A DNA stretch of 64,000 nt from Natronomonas salina (lineage in GTDB: Archaea > Halobacteriota > Halobacteria > Halobacteriales > Haloarculaceae): NCBI RefSeq assembly GCF_013391105.1, contig NZ_CP058335.1, positions 3,038,001 through 3,102,000 of the forward strand, written 5' to 3'. Position numbers and translations under genes: made by a program. Positions 31,470 through 41,440 of this stretch are shown piece after piece; within the stretch, counting starts at the first letter, position 1, and each line of letters starts with the position of its first letter. The notes under the pieces are model-generated. The model was not told the DNA's origin, made no database searches, and worked only from the letters and a program-made list of their open reading frames with translations.

Positions 31470-32273
31470 TCAGGCTGGGTAGGGTCGTTCGCCCAGTATC
31501 TCCAGTTCGTCGCCGACTCGGAGTTCCGCTCCGACCGTCGCCTCGGGGACGAACGTGTTGACCATCAGCCGGAAGTAGTGGTCGAACCAGTCCTCGGACG
31601 CCCACTCCGGGAGCGTCTCCTCGCGCTTCCGGACGAACGTCTCCCGGAAGCCGGGCGTCTCCGCGCCGGTGTCGGGGTCTCTCGTCGGGACGACGCAGCG
31701 CTGGCAGGGGTTCGACCCCAGGAACTCGGCGTCGCCGACCCGGAACGCGACGGCCGTCTCCTCGTCCTCGTAGAGGCGGTCCTCCCAGAACGCCTCGACG
31801 CCGGAGACGACGAGGTTCGGGCGGAGCCGCCGCTCCATCTCCGCGGCGTCGATCCCGTCGAACCAGCCGGCGACCGCCTCCAGGGTGGCCTCCGAGATGA
31901 CCGTCGGCCCCGAGGCGAGCGTGTCGTCCGGGAAGCCGCCCGTCTCGTCGTACCGGAGCGTCACGGGTTCGTCGAAGTGGTCGGCGAGCCACGCCTCGAT
32001 GGCCTCGCGGTCCTCGACGTCGAACGCGGCCGGCTCGCCGTCGGCCGGTCGGAACGTGAGCCGCCCGGCCTTCGGGTCGAACCACGACCGCAGCCGGTGG
32101 ACCCGGCGGTCGTTCTTCCCGTTGACGTAGTCGCCGTCGGCGTCGACCATCGCGAACGTGCGGTCGTAGGTGAGCCCCCCGTCGGGGCGCACCTCGACGC
32201 GTTCGAGGGTGTCGTGGGGGTCCAGGGACTTGACCGGGTAGACGACGATGCGCTCGAGCGTCGGCGTCGACAT
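31470..32273 (-). CDS. MOSC domain protein
   Basis: 267 residues with an N-terminal MOSC_N barrel (VYPVKSLDPHDTLERVEV, TYDRTFAMVD) and a C-terminal MOSC domain with the conserved cysteine in NPCQRCVVPTRDPDTG. MOSC proteins such as mARC and YcbX handle sulfur or reduce N-hydroxylated compounds with molybdenum cofactor. Either role is possible. ATG 32273 gives MSTPTLERIV; the longer upstream frame crosses the promoter. Confidence 0.9.
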   Translation of the reverse strand: MSTPTLERIVVYPVKSLDPHDTLERVEVRPDGGLTYDRTFAMVDADGDYVNGKNDRRVHRLRSWFDPKAGRLTFRPADGEPAAFDVEDREAIEAWLADHFDEPVTLRYDETGGFPDDTLASGPTVISEATLEAVAGWFDGIDAAEMERRLRPNLVVSGVEAFWEDRLYEDEETAVAFRVGDAEFLGSNPCQRCVVPTRDPDTGAETPGFRETFVRKREETLPEWASEDWFDHYFRLMVNTFVPEATVGAELRVGDELEILGERPYPA

Positions 32274-32434
32274 AGCCGGGTCGTGGGAGCCGCCGGATGA
32301 TAGTCGTGTCTCTTGACACACGTCCGGTCGAGGCCCGGAGCGTTCGACCCCTCCCGTCGTCGCGGCGCCGCCGAGTGGCCCTTTTCGACGGCCGAACGAC
32401 AACCCTTATTCGCGGGGGCCGCACACCGCCTGTC

Positions 32435-33304
32435 ATGGAACTGTCGGTACCGGAGGTCGACTACTCCGACTACACCAACCGCGAGCTGGTGGCGATCCCG
32501 CTGGGGCTGCTCACGCTGGCGCTGGGCATCCTCGCCGTCGCGACGGTGCTGACCGGCTCGCCGGTCGACCTCGGGATGGAGTTCACGGGCGGTGCGGAGC
32601 TACAGATACAGACGTCCGACTCGCCGGAGGAGATCAGATCCGAGTTCGACGCCCCGGTCGCGTCGGTCACGCAGGTCGGCTCGCCGACCAGCGACACCTA
32701 CCTCGTCGAGTTCAGGGCGGAGGACTACGACGACCTGAACTCGCTGGTCTCGCAGGCCGAGGACGCGGGCTACGAGATCCAGCAGGAGGGCGAACGGAGC
32801 CCGAGCTTCGCCGGCGACACGCAGACGCAGGCGCTGTTCGGACTGCTCATCGCCTTCGCCGGGATGGCGATCCTCGTGTTCCTCATGTTCCGGACGTTCA
32901 TCCCCTCGATCGCCGTCGTGGCGTCGGCGTTCTCCGACATCGTCATCCCGCTGGCGCTGATGCGGCTGTTCAACATCGAGCTGACGCTCGGGACCGTCGC
33001 GGCGCTGCTGATGCTCATCGGGTACTCGGTGGACTCCGACCTGCTGTTGAACAACCACGTCCTCCGGCGGCACGGCGACTTCTACACCTCGACGACCCGC
33101 GCGATGCGCACCGGGGTGACGATGACGATCACGTCTATCGCCGCGATGGTCGTGATGACCGTCGTCGCCCGGGCCCTCGGCATCCCGCTGCTGCCGGCCG
33201 TGGGCATCGTGCTCGTCTTCGGCCTGCTGGCCGACCTGATGAACACCTACCTGCTCAACGTGAGCCTGCTCCGCTACTACAAGTACGAGGCGATCGCACA
33301 ATGA
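32435..33304 (+). CDS. secF: Protein translocase subunit SecF
   Basis: 289 residues, six hydrophobic helices with a large extracellular domain after the first. The MEFTGGAELQIQ motif after TM1 and the LMLIGYSVDSDLLLNNHVLR segment in TM4-5 are SecF hallmarks. It uses the proton gradient to assist late steps of Sec export. Start ATG 32435; a CCTTATTCG element lies ~30 nt upstream. Its stop overlaps the secD start (ATGA). Confidence 0.95.
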   Translation: MELSVPEVDYSDYTNRELVAIPLGLLTLALGILAVATVLTGSPVDLGMEFTGGAELQIQTSDSPEEIRSEFDAPVASVTQVGSPTSDTYLVEFRAEDYDDLNSLVSQAEDAGYEIQQEGERSPSFAGDTQTQALFGLLIAFAGMAILVFLMFRTFIPSIAVVASAFSDIVIPLALMRLFNIELTLGTVAALLMLIGYSVDSDLLLNNHVLRRHGDFYTSTTRAMRTGVTMTITSIAAMVVMTVVARALGIPLLPAVGIVLVFGLLADLMNTYLLNVSLLRYYKYEAIAQ

Positions 33305-34941
33305 AACTCCAGCTGAAGAAGCACTGGCGCATCTGGCTGCTCGTTCTCTTCGTCGTCCTCAGCTCCGTCGCCGTCTTCGCCCCCACGGGCGGCGCCGGCG
33401 GGGGCGACCTGAACGAGACGAACGGGACCGACTCCCCGCAGGGGACCTCCTCGCAGTACACGAACCTCCGGTTCGGCCTCGACCTCTCCGGCGGGACCCA
33501 GGTCAGAGCGCCGCTGATCGGCATGACCGTCACCGGACTCGAGATAGACGACCCCGGGGCGACCGAACAGACGCTCCAGAGCGAACTCGACCTGGGCGCC
33601 GCGGACGTGGACGCCGACGCCGAGGAGGGCGCCGTCGAGATCTACACCGACCACTACGTCAACGACGACTGGCAGAGCCAGGACGAGGCGTTCCAGGCGT
33701 TCGCGGCGGCGCTCCAGGAGGCCGGCTACTCCGTCAGCACCGACGACGTCCGGATGGGCGTCACCAGCCAGACGCGGGACACCGCCGAGGAGCGGCTCAC
33801 CAGGAAGATCAGCGAGGGCGGCCTCCCCGGCGGCGAGGTGAGCCAGGTCGCCCAGCCCGGCTCCCAGCACCTGATGGTCGTCGAGGTGCCCGGCGCCAAC
33901 CGGACGGCGGTCAGAGAGCGGATCACCGACCGCGGGCAGGTCGAGACGGTGGCGCTGTTCCCCGACCCCGAGACCGGCGAGTACCGCACCGAGTCGCTCA
34001 TCGACCAGGGCGACTTCGCGAACATCGGCGGCGCGACCCAGGACAGCGGCCAGACGTTCGTCCCGGTCACGCTCACCCAGGAGGCCGGCCCCCGGTTCGG
34101 CCAGGCGATGCGCGACTACGGCTTCGACCAGCAGGGCGGGACGAACTGTAACTACAACTACCAGGACCAGTCGCTGCAGGAGAACATCCAGCGGATGAAC
34201 GAGTCCGGCCAGGAGAACCGCTGTCTGCTGACCGTCGTCGACGGGGAGGTCGTCTACGGATCGGGCATCGCTCCGAGCCTCTCCTCGTCGTTCCGCGACG
34301 GCAGCTTCGACGAGAACCCCCGCTACCAGACGAACACGCCAGACCTCGAGACCGCCCGGCAGCTCGAACTCGACATGCGGACCGGCGCGCTCCCGACGAC
34401 GCTGGACATCGAGAACCGCGGGACGGAGTTCTACCTCCAGCCGAGCCTCGCCGAGCGGTTCAAGCCGCTCTCGCTGGCGACCGGGGCCGTCGCCGTCCTC
34501 GCGGTCGCGATGATGGTCTTCCTCCGCTACCGCCGACCGGAGGTCGCCCTGCCGATGACGCTCACCGCCGGCGCGGAGGTGTTCATCCTGCTCGGGTTCG
34601 CCGCCGCCGTCAGCCTGCCGCTGGACCTCTCGCACATCGCGGGCTTCATCGCCGTCATCGGTACCGGGGTCGACGACCTCGTGATAATCGCCGACGAGAT
34701 CATGCAGCAGGGCGAGGTGAAGACCTCCCGGGTGTTCGAGTCGCGGTTCCGGAAGGCGTTCTGGGTGATCGGCGCCGCCGCCGCGACGACGATCATCGCC
34801 ATGTCGCCGCTGGCGGTGCTGTCGCTGGGCGAACTCCGCGGGTTCGCCATCGTCACCATCGTCGGCGTCCTCATCGGCGTCCTCATCACCCGGCCCGCCT
34901 ACGGGGACATCCTCCGCATCCTCGTCCTCGAGGACGAGTAG
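33301..34941 (+). CDS. secD: Protein translocase subunit SecD
   Basis: 546 residues. After TM1 come FGLDLSGGTQVRAPL, the long P1 extracellular region and the conserved DMRTGALPTTLDI strand, then five more helices with HIAGFIAVIGTGVDDLVIIADE (the D-D pair important for proton coupling). It works with SecF in Sec translocation. Gene order secF-secD is common in haloarchaea. It is convergent with the next, PGF-CTERM gene, 21 nt apart. Confidence 0.95.
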   Translation: MKLQLKKHWRIWLLVLFVVLSSVAVFAPTGGAGGGDLNETNGTDSPQGTSSQYTNLRFGLDLSGGTQVRAPLIGMTVTGLEIDDPGATEQTLQSELDLGAADVDADAEEGAVEIYTDHYVNDDWQSQDEAFQAFAAALQEAGYSVSTDDVRMGVTSQTRDTAEERLTRKISEGGLPGGEVSQVAQPGSQHLMVVEVPGANRTAVRERITDRGQVETVALFPDPETGEYRTESLIDQGDFANIGGATQDSGQTFVPVTLTQEAGPRFGQAMRDYGFDQQGGTNCNYNYQDQSLQENIQRMNESGQENRCLLTVVDGEVVYGSGIAPSLSSSFRDGSFDENPRYQTNTPDLETARQLELDMRTGALPTTLDIENRGTEFYLQPSLAERFKPLSLATGAVAVLAVAMMVFLRYRRPEVALPMTLTAGAEVFILLGFAAAVSLPLDLSHIAGFIAVIGTGVDDLVIIADEIMQQGEVKTSRVFESRFRKAFWVIGAAAATTIIAMSPLAVLSLGELRGFAIVTIVGVLIGVLITRPAYGDILRILVLEDE

Positions 34942-34962
34942 AGCCCCACCGACCCCGCTTCC

Positions 34963-36045
34963 TCAGCCGAGTCGACGACGCGCCAGTAACGAACTCCCGA
35001 GCAGCGTCGCGACCGCGACGCCGGCCCCGAAGCCCGGACCCTCCGCTGGTGTCGGCGACGGCGGGTCCACCGCCCGCCCGTCCTCGGCGCCGGCCCCGTT
35101 CTCGTTCAGCGACACGTCCGCGGAGACGCCGTCCTCGCCGACGGAGGCGTTCGCCGTGACGCCGGTGTTGCCGACGGTCTCGTTCAGCGTCGCGGTCAAG
35201 ATCGGCTCCCCGCCCGGCGTGGGCGTCTTCGGCTGCTCGGTCCCCGTCTGGGTCGACGTCGGCGTGGCCGTCGCAGTGGCGGTCTCCGACGGCGTCTCCG
35301 TCTGGGTGCCCGGCGCCGGCGGCGGTCCGATCCGCTCTCTGGCCTCCTCCTCGTCCTCGCACTCGCAGACGTAGGTGTACTCGCTCTCGACGGTGAAGCC
35401 GTAGGTCTCGTCGTCCCGGTCGGCCTCGCGGGGCCCCGTCCCGTTGAGGAACGCGTTCGCGTTGTAGAATCCGATCTCCCCGGTCGTGTCGGCGCAGCCG
35501 CCGCCCGACGACTCGTCGCTCAACTCGAGGACGATCCGGTCGTCCGCCGCCACGACGGGCGGGTCTCCTCCGAGGTCCTCGTAGTCGTAGAACTCGAAGG
35601 CGACGCCGGCCTCCGTGAAGGTCGCGGAGCCGGTGTGCTTCAGCAGGTCCACGTCGTAGCCGCCGCTGGACCCGTCGTCGCCGCGGTCGACGCCGAACGC
35701 CGCGATGTTGTGCGCCGCGCAGTCGCTGTGGTCGACCGCGTCTGTCTCGACGACGAACCGGTCGACGGCGATGCCGTCCGAGGCGCCGACGTCGTCGAAG
35801 GCCTCGCCGCCCTTCAGCGTGTACCGGACGCTGACGTTCTCCGCGCCCGGGGAGTGGTCCTCCTGTTCGAGGAACTCGAAGGTCGCGTTCCCCGTCTCGT
35901 CGTGTTCGTAGTGCGGTGCTTCTGCCCGGGTGTGGTCGTCCGCCAGCACGGCCCCGGCGAAGGCGACGGCGGCGAGCAGCAGGCCGAGTACCACCGCAGC
36001 GCTCGCGGCCCGTATCCGTGGGTCCCGGCGTCGACTGGAGGGCAT
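34963..36045 (-). CDS. PGF-CTERM surface glycoprotein-like protein
   Basis: 360 residues. Signal peptide at 12-34, then an extracellular domain (~40-245) with several Cys (SDCAAH, GGGCAD, YVCECE) and Asn-x-Ser/Thr sequons. A Thr/Pro/Ser-rich stalk (~250-285) follows, then a repetitive segment, and the tripartite C-terminal sorting signal: PGFGAG, a hydrophobic helix and RRRLG. This is the signature of archaeosortase (ArtA) substrates that are cut and lipid-anchored. Ligand or role unknown. Convergent with secD. Confidence 0.85.
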   Translation of the reverse strand: MPSSRRRDPRIRAASAAVVLGLLLAAVAFAGAVLADDHTRAEAPHYEHDETGNATFEFLEQEDHSPGAENVSVRYTLKGGEAFDDVGASDGIAVDRFVVETDAVDHSDCAAHNIAAFGVDRGDDGSSGGYDVDLLKHTGSATFTEAGVAFEFYDYEDLGGDPPVVAADDRIVLELSDESSGGGCADTTGEIGFYNANAFLNGTGPREADRDDETYGFTVESEYTYVCECEDEEEARERIGPPPAPGTQTETPSETATATATPTSTQTGTEQPKTPTPGGEPILTATLNETVGNTGVTANASVGEDGVSADVSLNENGAGAEDGRAVDPPSPTPAEGPGFGAGVAVATLLGSSLLARRRLG

Positions 36046-36170
36046 ACGCTCACCTCGCGGTTTCGTTCCTTAGTCCGTTCGCCGTACATTTCTGTGACTT
36101 TATCGTCGGCGGCCGAGGCGGCCGGCGCCCACTTCGAAGCGCTTTCCCTCGTCCCGCGGGAAGCGACGGT

Positions 36171-37787
36171 ATGACCTTCCGAGACGGGACGCTGGTGGAC
36201 TGGCGGGAGTGGGGCCAGGAGGCCTTCGACGTCGCCGACCGGACCGGCAAGCCCGTGCTCTGCTCGCTGACGGCGCCGTGGTGTGAGTGGTGCGAGACGA
36301 TGGACGAGGAGTCGTACTCCGACCCGAAACTCGCCGCCCACGTCGGCGAGAGCTTCGTCCCCGTCCGCGTCGACGTCGACCGCCACCCCCGCGTCCGCGA
36401 GCGGTACAACATGGGCGGCTTCCCGACGACGGTGTTCCTGACGCCGGGCGGCGAGGTGCTCTCGGGGGCGACCTACCTCGGGCCGGACGGCCTCCGGCAG
36501 GTCCTCGACGGCGTCCGGCGCTCCTGGGACGCGAAGGGCGCCTCGGCCGGGCGGGTGCCGCGGGCCCTCGACGAGGGCGACCTGCCGAGCGGCGAGGTCG
36601 ACGCCGCCATCGAGGCCCACATGGTCGAGCAGGTCGCCGCCGCCTTCGACGACGAGTTCGGCGGCTGGGGCACCGGAGCGAAGTTCCCGATGGCCCGGAC
36701 CGTCGAGTTCGCGCTCAAGCGCGACCGCGACCGCGCGACCCGGACCCTCGAGGCGATCCAGACGCACCTCTACGACACCTACGACGGCGGCTTCTACCGC
36801 TTCGCCGAGAACCGCAGCTGGGGGGAGCCCCACCGCGAGAAGCTGACCGACGAGAACGCCGCGCTCGTCAGGACGTTCTCGAACGGCTACCTCTACACCG
36901 GCAACGACGCCTACCGGAACACCGCCGAGGGGACCGTCGACTACCTGACGACCACCGTCTGGACGGGCGAGGCCTTCGGCGCGAGCCAGGCGGCCAGCGA
37001 CTACTTCCTCCTGGAGCCGACCGAGCGCGAGGATGCCGACCCGCCGAGCGTCGACGGGACCGTCTTCGCCGACAAGAACGGGCTGGCCGCCGAGGCGCTG
37101 TTCCGCTACGCCGCCGTCACCGACGCCGACGGCGCCGAGCGGTACGCCGAGCGGGCCCTCGAGTACGTCCTGGAGACGCTCGTCGACGACGGCCGCGTCG
37201 TCCACTACGACGAGCCGGACAGCGAGACCGGCCTGCTCGTCGACCACGCCCGGCTCCTCTCGGGGCTCACCGCCGCCGCGCAGGTCACCGGCCCCGACGG
37301 CTGGATAGCGCCCGCCCGCGAGGTCGCCGACGACGCGGTCGACCGGCTGCTCGCGGCCGACGGCGCGTTCCTGGACGGCGAACCGACGGGCGCCGGGCTC
37401 CTCGACCGGCCGCTCCGGCCGCTCGACACCAACGCCGAGATGGCCGACGCGCTGCTGGACCTCTGGGCGCTCACCGGCGAGGCGCGCTACCGCGAGACGG
37501 CGACCGACGCGCTGGCCGCGTTCGCGGGCGCCCACGAGCGGATGGGCGTCGAGGTCGCCGGCTACGCGGCGGCCTGCGCCCGCGCCCACTACGACCCGCT
37601 CGTCGTCCGGACGCCGGCTGCCGGAACGGACCTCCACCGGGCGGCCCTCCGGATCGCCGACCACGAGAAGGTCGTCGTCCCCGAGGACCGCGAGGACGCC
37701 GTCGTCGTCCGCGCCGGCTCGACGTCCGACCCCGCGTCGACGCCCGACGAACTGCTCGAGCGTGCAGCCGACGGGCCCGCGCCCTGA
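36171..37787 (+). CDS. Thioredoxin-fold DUF255 / glycoside-hydrolase-like protein (YyaL type)
   Basis: 538 residues. The N-terminal thioredoxin-like domain has TAPWCEWC (Cys38, Cys41) and MGGFPTTVFL with the cis-Pro. It is followed by an alpha/alpha-barrel region (~130-500) with FPMARTVEFAL, YDGGFYRFAENR, LTDENAALV and LLVDHARLLSGL. This combination is the SSP411/YyaL family, whose enzymatic role is unsettled. Bacterial members are longer (~650-700), so this is a compact form. ATG 36171 is fixed by WREWGQEAF. Confidence 0.88.
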   Translation: MTFRDGTLVDWREWGQEAFDVADRTGKPVLCSLTAPWCEWCETMDEESYSDPKLAAHVGESFVPVRVDVDRHPRVRERYNMGGFPTTVFLTPGGEVLSGATYLGPDGLRQVLDGVRRSWDAKGASAGRVPRALDEGDLPSGEVDAAIEAHMVEQVAAAFDDEFGGWGTGAKFPMARTVEFALKRDRDRATRTLEAIQTHLYDTYDGGFYRFAENRSWGEPHREKLTDENAALVRTFSNGYLYTGNDAYRNTAEGTVDYLTTTVWTGEAFGASQAASDYFLLEPTEREDADPPSVDGTVFADKNGLAAEALFRYAAVTDADGAERYAERALEYVLETLVDDGRVVHYDEPDSETGLLVDHARLLSGLTAAAQVTGPDGWIAPAREVADDAVDRLLAADGAFLDGEPTGAGLLDRPLRPLDTNAEMADALLDLWALTGEARYRETATDALAAFAGAHERMGVEVAGYAAACARAHYDPLVVRTPAAGTDLHRAALRIADHEKVVVPEDREDAVVVRAGSTSDPASTPDELLERAADGPAP

Positions 37788-37880
37788 CCCGGTTCGACCC
37801 CCGGGACTGCCGTAGCGTCGGCCACTCCTGGCGAACGGCGCGGCGTCAACAACTCTAACATTGCCTAAACTTGCGGTGTG

Positions 37881-37887
37881 TTTATAA
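37881..37887 (+). promoter_or_regulatory. TATA box of the TrmB-type regulator gene
   Basis: TTTATAA lies 28 nt (centre to ATG) upstream of the start at 37912, the spacing expected for a leaderless haloarchaeal transcript. The upstream catTGCCTAAACT may be the BRE or an autoregulatory site. Confidence 0.6.
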
Positions 37888-37911
37888 CCCCCCGGAGCGG
37901 AACCTCTACCA

Positions 37912-38718
37912 ATGGCGAGTCTCAGAGACCTCGGCCTCTCCGAGTACGAGGCCCGAGCGTACCGAGCCCTCCTGAAGACGGGACCCACAACGGCCAAGGA
38001 GTTGTCCCGGGTCAGCGACGTGCCGATGGGCCGGATCTACGACGTGCTCAACAGCATCGAGCAGTACAACCTCGTTCGCTCGCAGTCGGCCTCGCGGCCG
38101 AAGAAGTACGTCGCGGTCGAACCCACGACCGCCCTCGACCGGCTCCTCGACGACAAGAAGCGGGAGCTCGAGGAGAAGGCCAACCAGTACGAGGAGATCG
38201 TCGACGACCTCACCGGCGAACTGGAGACCGCCGAACCCGTCGAGGAGACCTTCTGGACGGCGTCGGTCGGCCCCGACGAGACCGTCGACCTGCTCGTCGA
38301 GCGGCTCTCCGCCGCCGACTCCCGGGTCGTCATGGTGCTGTCGACCTACACCGAGCAGTTCTTCGACATCGACACGGTCGGGACCATCATCCTCGACGAA
38401 CTCAGCGAGGCCCTCGAACGCGGCGTCGAGGTCCAGCTCCTCATGCGGCCCGACCTCGTCCCCATCCTCCCGGAGTCGATCGGCGACCGCTACCGCGGCT
38501 CGCTGATGGAGCACGACCAGTTCTCGGTCCGGACCAGCGAGAACGTCTCCGGGACGTTCACGCTCATCGACGAGAACGAGGTCGTCATCGAGGTCCCCCA
38601 CCCGCTGAAGAGCCAGGAGGTCTTCGCGATGATCGACCTCAAGGACCGCGAGTTCGCCCAGAGCGTCCGCACCGAGTTCGACCCGCGCTGGGAGAAGGCC
38701 GAGGAGCTCACCTTCTGA
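37912..38718 (+). CDS. TrmB-family transcriptional regulator
   Basis: 268 residues. N-terminal winged helix (LSEYEARAYRALLKTGPTTAKELSRVS, then MGRIYDVLNSIEQ) is typical of TrmB; a coiled linker (~80-110, DDKKRELEEKANQYEEIV) leads to a C-terminal phospholipase-D-like fold domain (VVMVLSTYTEQFF) seen in TrmB proteins that lack the full sugar-binding domain. It is likely a regulator of metabolic genes. The following histidine kinase gene is in the same direction but ~90 nt away. Confidence 0.9.
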   Translation: MASLRDLGLSEYEARAYRALLKTGPTTAKELSRVSDVPMGRIYDVLNSIEQYNLVRSQSASRPKKYVAVEPTTALDRLLDDKKRELEEKANQYEEIVDDLTGELETAEPVEETFWTASVGPDETVDLLVERLSAADSRVVMVLSTYTEQFFDIDTVGTIILDELSEALERGVEVQLLMRPDLVPILPESIGDRYRGSLMEHDQFSVRTSENVSGTFTLIDENEVVIEVPHPLKSQEVFAMIDLKDREFAQSVRTEFDPRWEKAEELTF

Positions 38719-38809
38719 CCGCCGGCTCGACGACGGCGCGGTTTCGGCGTTCGTGTCAGTCGTAACACCGATGGGGGTCGGTACCGTAGGCCACGGAACG
38801 TCGGTCCCC

Positions 38810-40201
38810 ATGGACGACCCAGCAAAGCTGCGCGCGCTGCTCGACCACGCCCAGGACAAGCTCGTGGTCGTCGACGAGACGGGGACCTACCGGTACGCCA
38901 ACGACGCCGTCGAGCGGCTCCTCGGCTACGCGCCCGCGGAGATCGTCGGCCAGAACACCTTCGAGTTCATGCACCCGGCGGACCGCGACCGGGTCCGGGG
39001 GGCCTTCCAGGGGCTCGTCGACTGCGAGGAGCCGTCGAGCGAGACCGCCGAGTACCGCCACCGGACGGCCGGCGGCGACTGGGTCTGGCTGGAGAGTCTG
39101 ATGTCCAACAACGTCGCCACGGACCTCGGCGGCTACGTGGTCAGCTCCCGCGACGTCACCGACCGGAAGCGCGCCGAGGAGCGCGAACGCAGGACCGAGG
39201 CCCGCCTCCAGCAGCTCGCCGCCAACGCGGCGGACGTCCTCTGGATGTTCACCGGCGACTGGTCGGAGCTGGTCTTCGTCAACGAGGCCTACGAGCGGAT
39301 CTACGGCCAGTCCATCGACGAGGTCAGAGCCGAGCCGACGAGCTTCGTCGAGGCGATCCACCCCGACGACCGACAGCGGGTCCGCGAGTACATGGAACGG
39401 AACGCCGCCGGGGAGGCCACGGACATCGAGTACCGGGTCAACCCGCACCGCGACTACCGCCGGTGGGTGTGGGTGAAGGCCCAGCCGATCGTCGAGGCCG
39501 GCGAGGTCACCCACATCGTTGGGTTCTCGCGGGACATCACCGACCGGCGCCGCCGCGAGCGGCAGCTCCGGGTGATGGACAACCTCCTCCGGCACAACCT
39601 CCGCAACGACATGAACGTCATCCTGGGCCACGCCGAGATCGCCAAGGAGCAGGCCGGCGCCGGGGTCGCCGACAGCATGAACGTCATCCTGGAGACCGGC
39701 GAGAAGCTCCTCGAGACCGCCGCCAAGGAGCGGGAGATCATCGACGTCCTGGTCGGGATCGACGACCGCGAGCGGGTCGACCTCGTCGCGCTGCTCGGGG
39801 GGGTCCTGGAGGCCTTCCGGTCGGCGTACCCGGCCGCGTCGGTGACCGTCACCGGGCCGGACGCCGTCGACGCCGTCGCGCTGCCGGAGTTCCGCCGGGC
39901 CCTCGACGAGCTCCTGGAGAACGCCGCCGAGCACGCCGACGCCGACCCGGAGATCGGAATCGAGGTCCGGCCGTTCGCGGACCACGTCGAGATCGAGATC
40001 CGCGACAACGCGCCCCCCATCCCCGGCAACGAGTTCGAGCCGCTGGTCGGGAAGAACGAGTCCGACGAGATCTACCACGGCACCGGGCTGGGACTGTGGC
40101 TCGTCTACTGGGTCGTCGACCTCTCGGACGGCGACATCGACTTCGACTGCGACGGCGACGGCAACGTCGTCACCATCTCGCTGCCCCGGGCTCACGAGTG
40201 A
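38810..40201 (+). CDS. PAS-PAS sensor histidine kinase
   Basis: About 463 residues. Two PAS domains (~5-120, with HPADRDRVRGAF; and ~130-255, with HPDDRQRVREYM and a PAC motif GFSRDITDR). A kinase core with phospho-acceptor His262 in LLRHNLRNDMN follows, then an HATPase with LLENAAEHAD and GTGLGLWLVYW. No membrane segment, so a cytoplasmic sensor. Haloarchaeal kinases of this type typically lack a neighbouring response regulator, as here. Earlier in-frame starts exist at 38753 (GTG) and 38771 (ATG). Confidence 0.88.
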   Translation: MDDPAKLRALLDHAQDKLVVVDETGTYRYANDAVERLLGYAPAEIVGQNTFEFMHPADRDRVRGAFQGLVDCEEPSSETAEYRHRTAGGDWVWLESLMSNNVATDLGGYVVSSRDVTDRKRAEERERRTEARLQQLAANAADVLWMFTGDWSELVFVNEAYERIYGQSIDEVRAEPTSFVEAIHPDDRQRVREYMERNAAGEATDIEYRVNPHRDYRRWVWVKAQPIVEAGEVTHIVGFSRDITDRRRRERQLRVMDNLLRHNLRNDMNVILGHAEIAKEQAGAGVADSMNVILETGEKLLETAAKEREIIDVLVGIDDRERVDLVALLGGVLEAFRSAYPAASVTVTGPDAVDAVALPEFRRALDELLENAAEHADADPEIGIEVRPFADHVEIEIRDNAPPIPGNEFEPLVGKNESDEIYHGTGLGLWLVYWVVDLSDGDIDFDCDGDGNVVTISLPRAHE

Positions 40202-40444
40202 GGGTTGCGAGGGGGAGCGGCGCCGATACACCTACTTCACGAGAAGCTCCGGTCCGCTCGTTCGAGGTCGCCTTCGCTCGCGTCGTTGCATTCGCCGCTC
40301 GCGTTTCGCGGTTCTCGCTCCCTCGGGTCGCTCACGGCTCGCGTTACTCGCCGTTTGCCTCGAGGTTTCTCGCTCCGCTCGAAACCTCGCTACTCACGGG
40401 CAGCTACGCTACCCGTTCGTTCGAGGTCGCCTTCGGCGACCTCG
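40202..40444. repeat. Hairpin-rich intergenic island I
   Basis: No gene. Visible structures: a 10-bp stem CGAGGTCGCC/GGCGACCTCG with TTC loop (40422-40444) abutting the mptA stop codon; a 9-bp stem CGAGGTTTC/GAAACCTCG with an 11-nt loop (40361-40389); a weaker stem at 40397-40415; and an 18-bp direct repeat CGTTCGAGGTCGCCTTCG at 40259-40276 and 40418-40435. The two flanking genes converge here, so the stems may mark transcript ends on both strands. Confidence 0.7.
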
Positions 40445-41377
40445 CTACTCTCCCTCGACCTCTCCCTTCAGCTGTCCGAACTCGGCGACCCGCTCGGCGT
40501 GGGCGTTGTGCTGGTGGATTGACTCGTCGTTGGACTGCTCCATGTAGACGACGGCGTCGTCGGGGAGCTCCGGGTAGCGGTCCACGAGCCCCTCGGCCAT
40601 CGCGCGGACGCAGTCCTCGACGAACTTCGCGTCGCTGTGGCTCTCGAAGGTCATGTGGTCCTCGTCCGGCCGCTTCGCGAGGTTGTAGATGCGCGCGCTC
40701 ATCGAGTCGCGCGCGACGTCGATGAGTTCGTTGAGGTCGACCGGCGGCTCGCCCTCCGTCTCGACGGTCAGAGTGGCGTGGCCCCGCTGTGAGTGGCCCG
40801 GCTGGGGCACCTCTTCGAGGAACTGGTCGACGGTCTCGCGGTCGACGTCCAGGCCCTCCAGGACGTCGCGGGCCCGGGACTCGCTCATCCCCTGCGAGCA
40901 GGGGCAGACCGTCATCCCGACGACGTGGCAGCCGATCTCCTCGCGGGTGCCCTCCTCCTCGTGGGCGGTCGCGGAGGCGACGATGTCCGCCGTCGCCTGC
41001 GTCGGCCGATTCGTCGCCGGCGTCTCCTCGCGGATCATGTACTCGGCCTCCATCTGCACCTCCGCCTGCGTCGTGTACTCGTGTTTCTCCAGCAGCCGCT
41101 CGGCGACGTCGCCGCAGACCTCCTCGACGCTGAGGGCCGGCTCCGAGACCGCCTCCTCCAGCATCTCGTCGACGACCTCCATGTTCCGGCTCATGTCCGC
41201 ACCCTTCCGCCAGGACGGGAGGTCGACGAAGACGTCGAACTCCGCCATCAGCACGATGGGGCGGTCGTCCTCGCGGTGCAGTTTGACGAGCTTCTCGACG
41301 CCGGTCACGCCCACCCGGTTGAGCCCCACGCTCACGTCCGGACTGGACGCCTGGACGTCCGGCAGCTGCTTGGTCAT
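40445..41377 (-). CDS. mptA: GTP cyclohydrolase MptA (FolE2 type)
   Basis: 310 residues. The type IB/IV GTP cyclohydrolase catalyses the first step of tetrahydromethanopterin-type or folate pterin synthesis in archaea. Conserved segments include [16 protein letters not shown], the metal ligands in [16 protein letters not shown] and [10 protein letters not shown], and the C-terminal [12 protein letters not shown]. Expected to be Fe(II)/Zn dependent and cytoplasmic. The stop is directly followed by a strong hairpin. Confidence 0.94.
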   Translation of the reverse strand: MTKQLPDVQASSPDVSVGLNRVGVTGVEKLVKLHREDDRPIVLMAEFDVFVDLPSWRKGADMSRNMEVVDEMLEEAVSEPALSVEEVCGDVAERLLEKHEYTTQAEVQMEAEYMIREETPATNRPTQATADIVASATAHEEEGTREEIGCHVVGMTVCPCSQGMSESRARDVLEGLDVDRETVDQFLEEVPQPGHSQRGHATLTVETEGEPPVDLNELIDVARDSMSARIYNLAKRPDEDHMTFESHSDAKFVEDCVRAMAEGLVDRYPELPDDAVVYMEQSNDESIHQHNAHAERVAEFGQLKGEVEGE

Positions 41378-41440
41378 TGGTGGCGCAGAGGGTGTCGGCG
41401 CCGTTAGGACTTTCGAAAGGAGCAGTTCCGGGCGGCCCCG

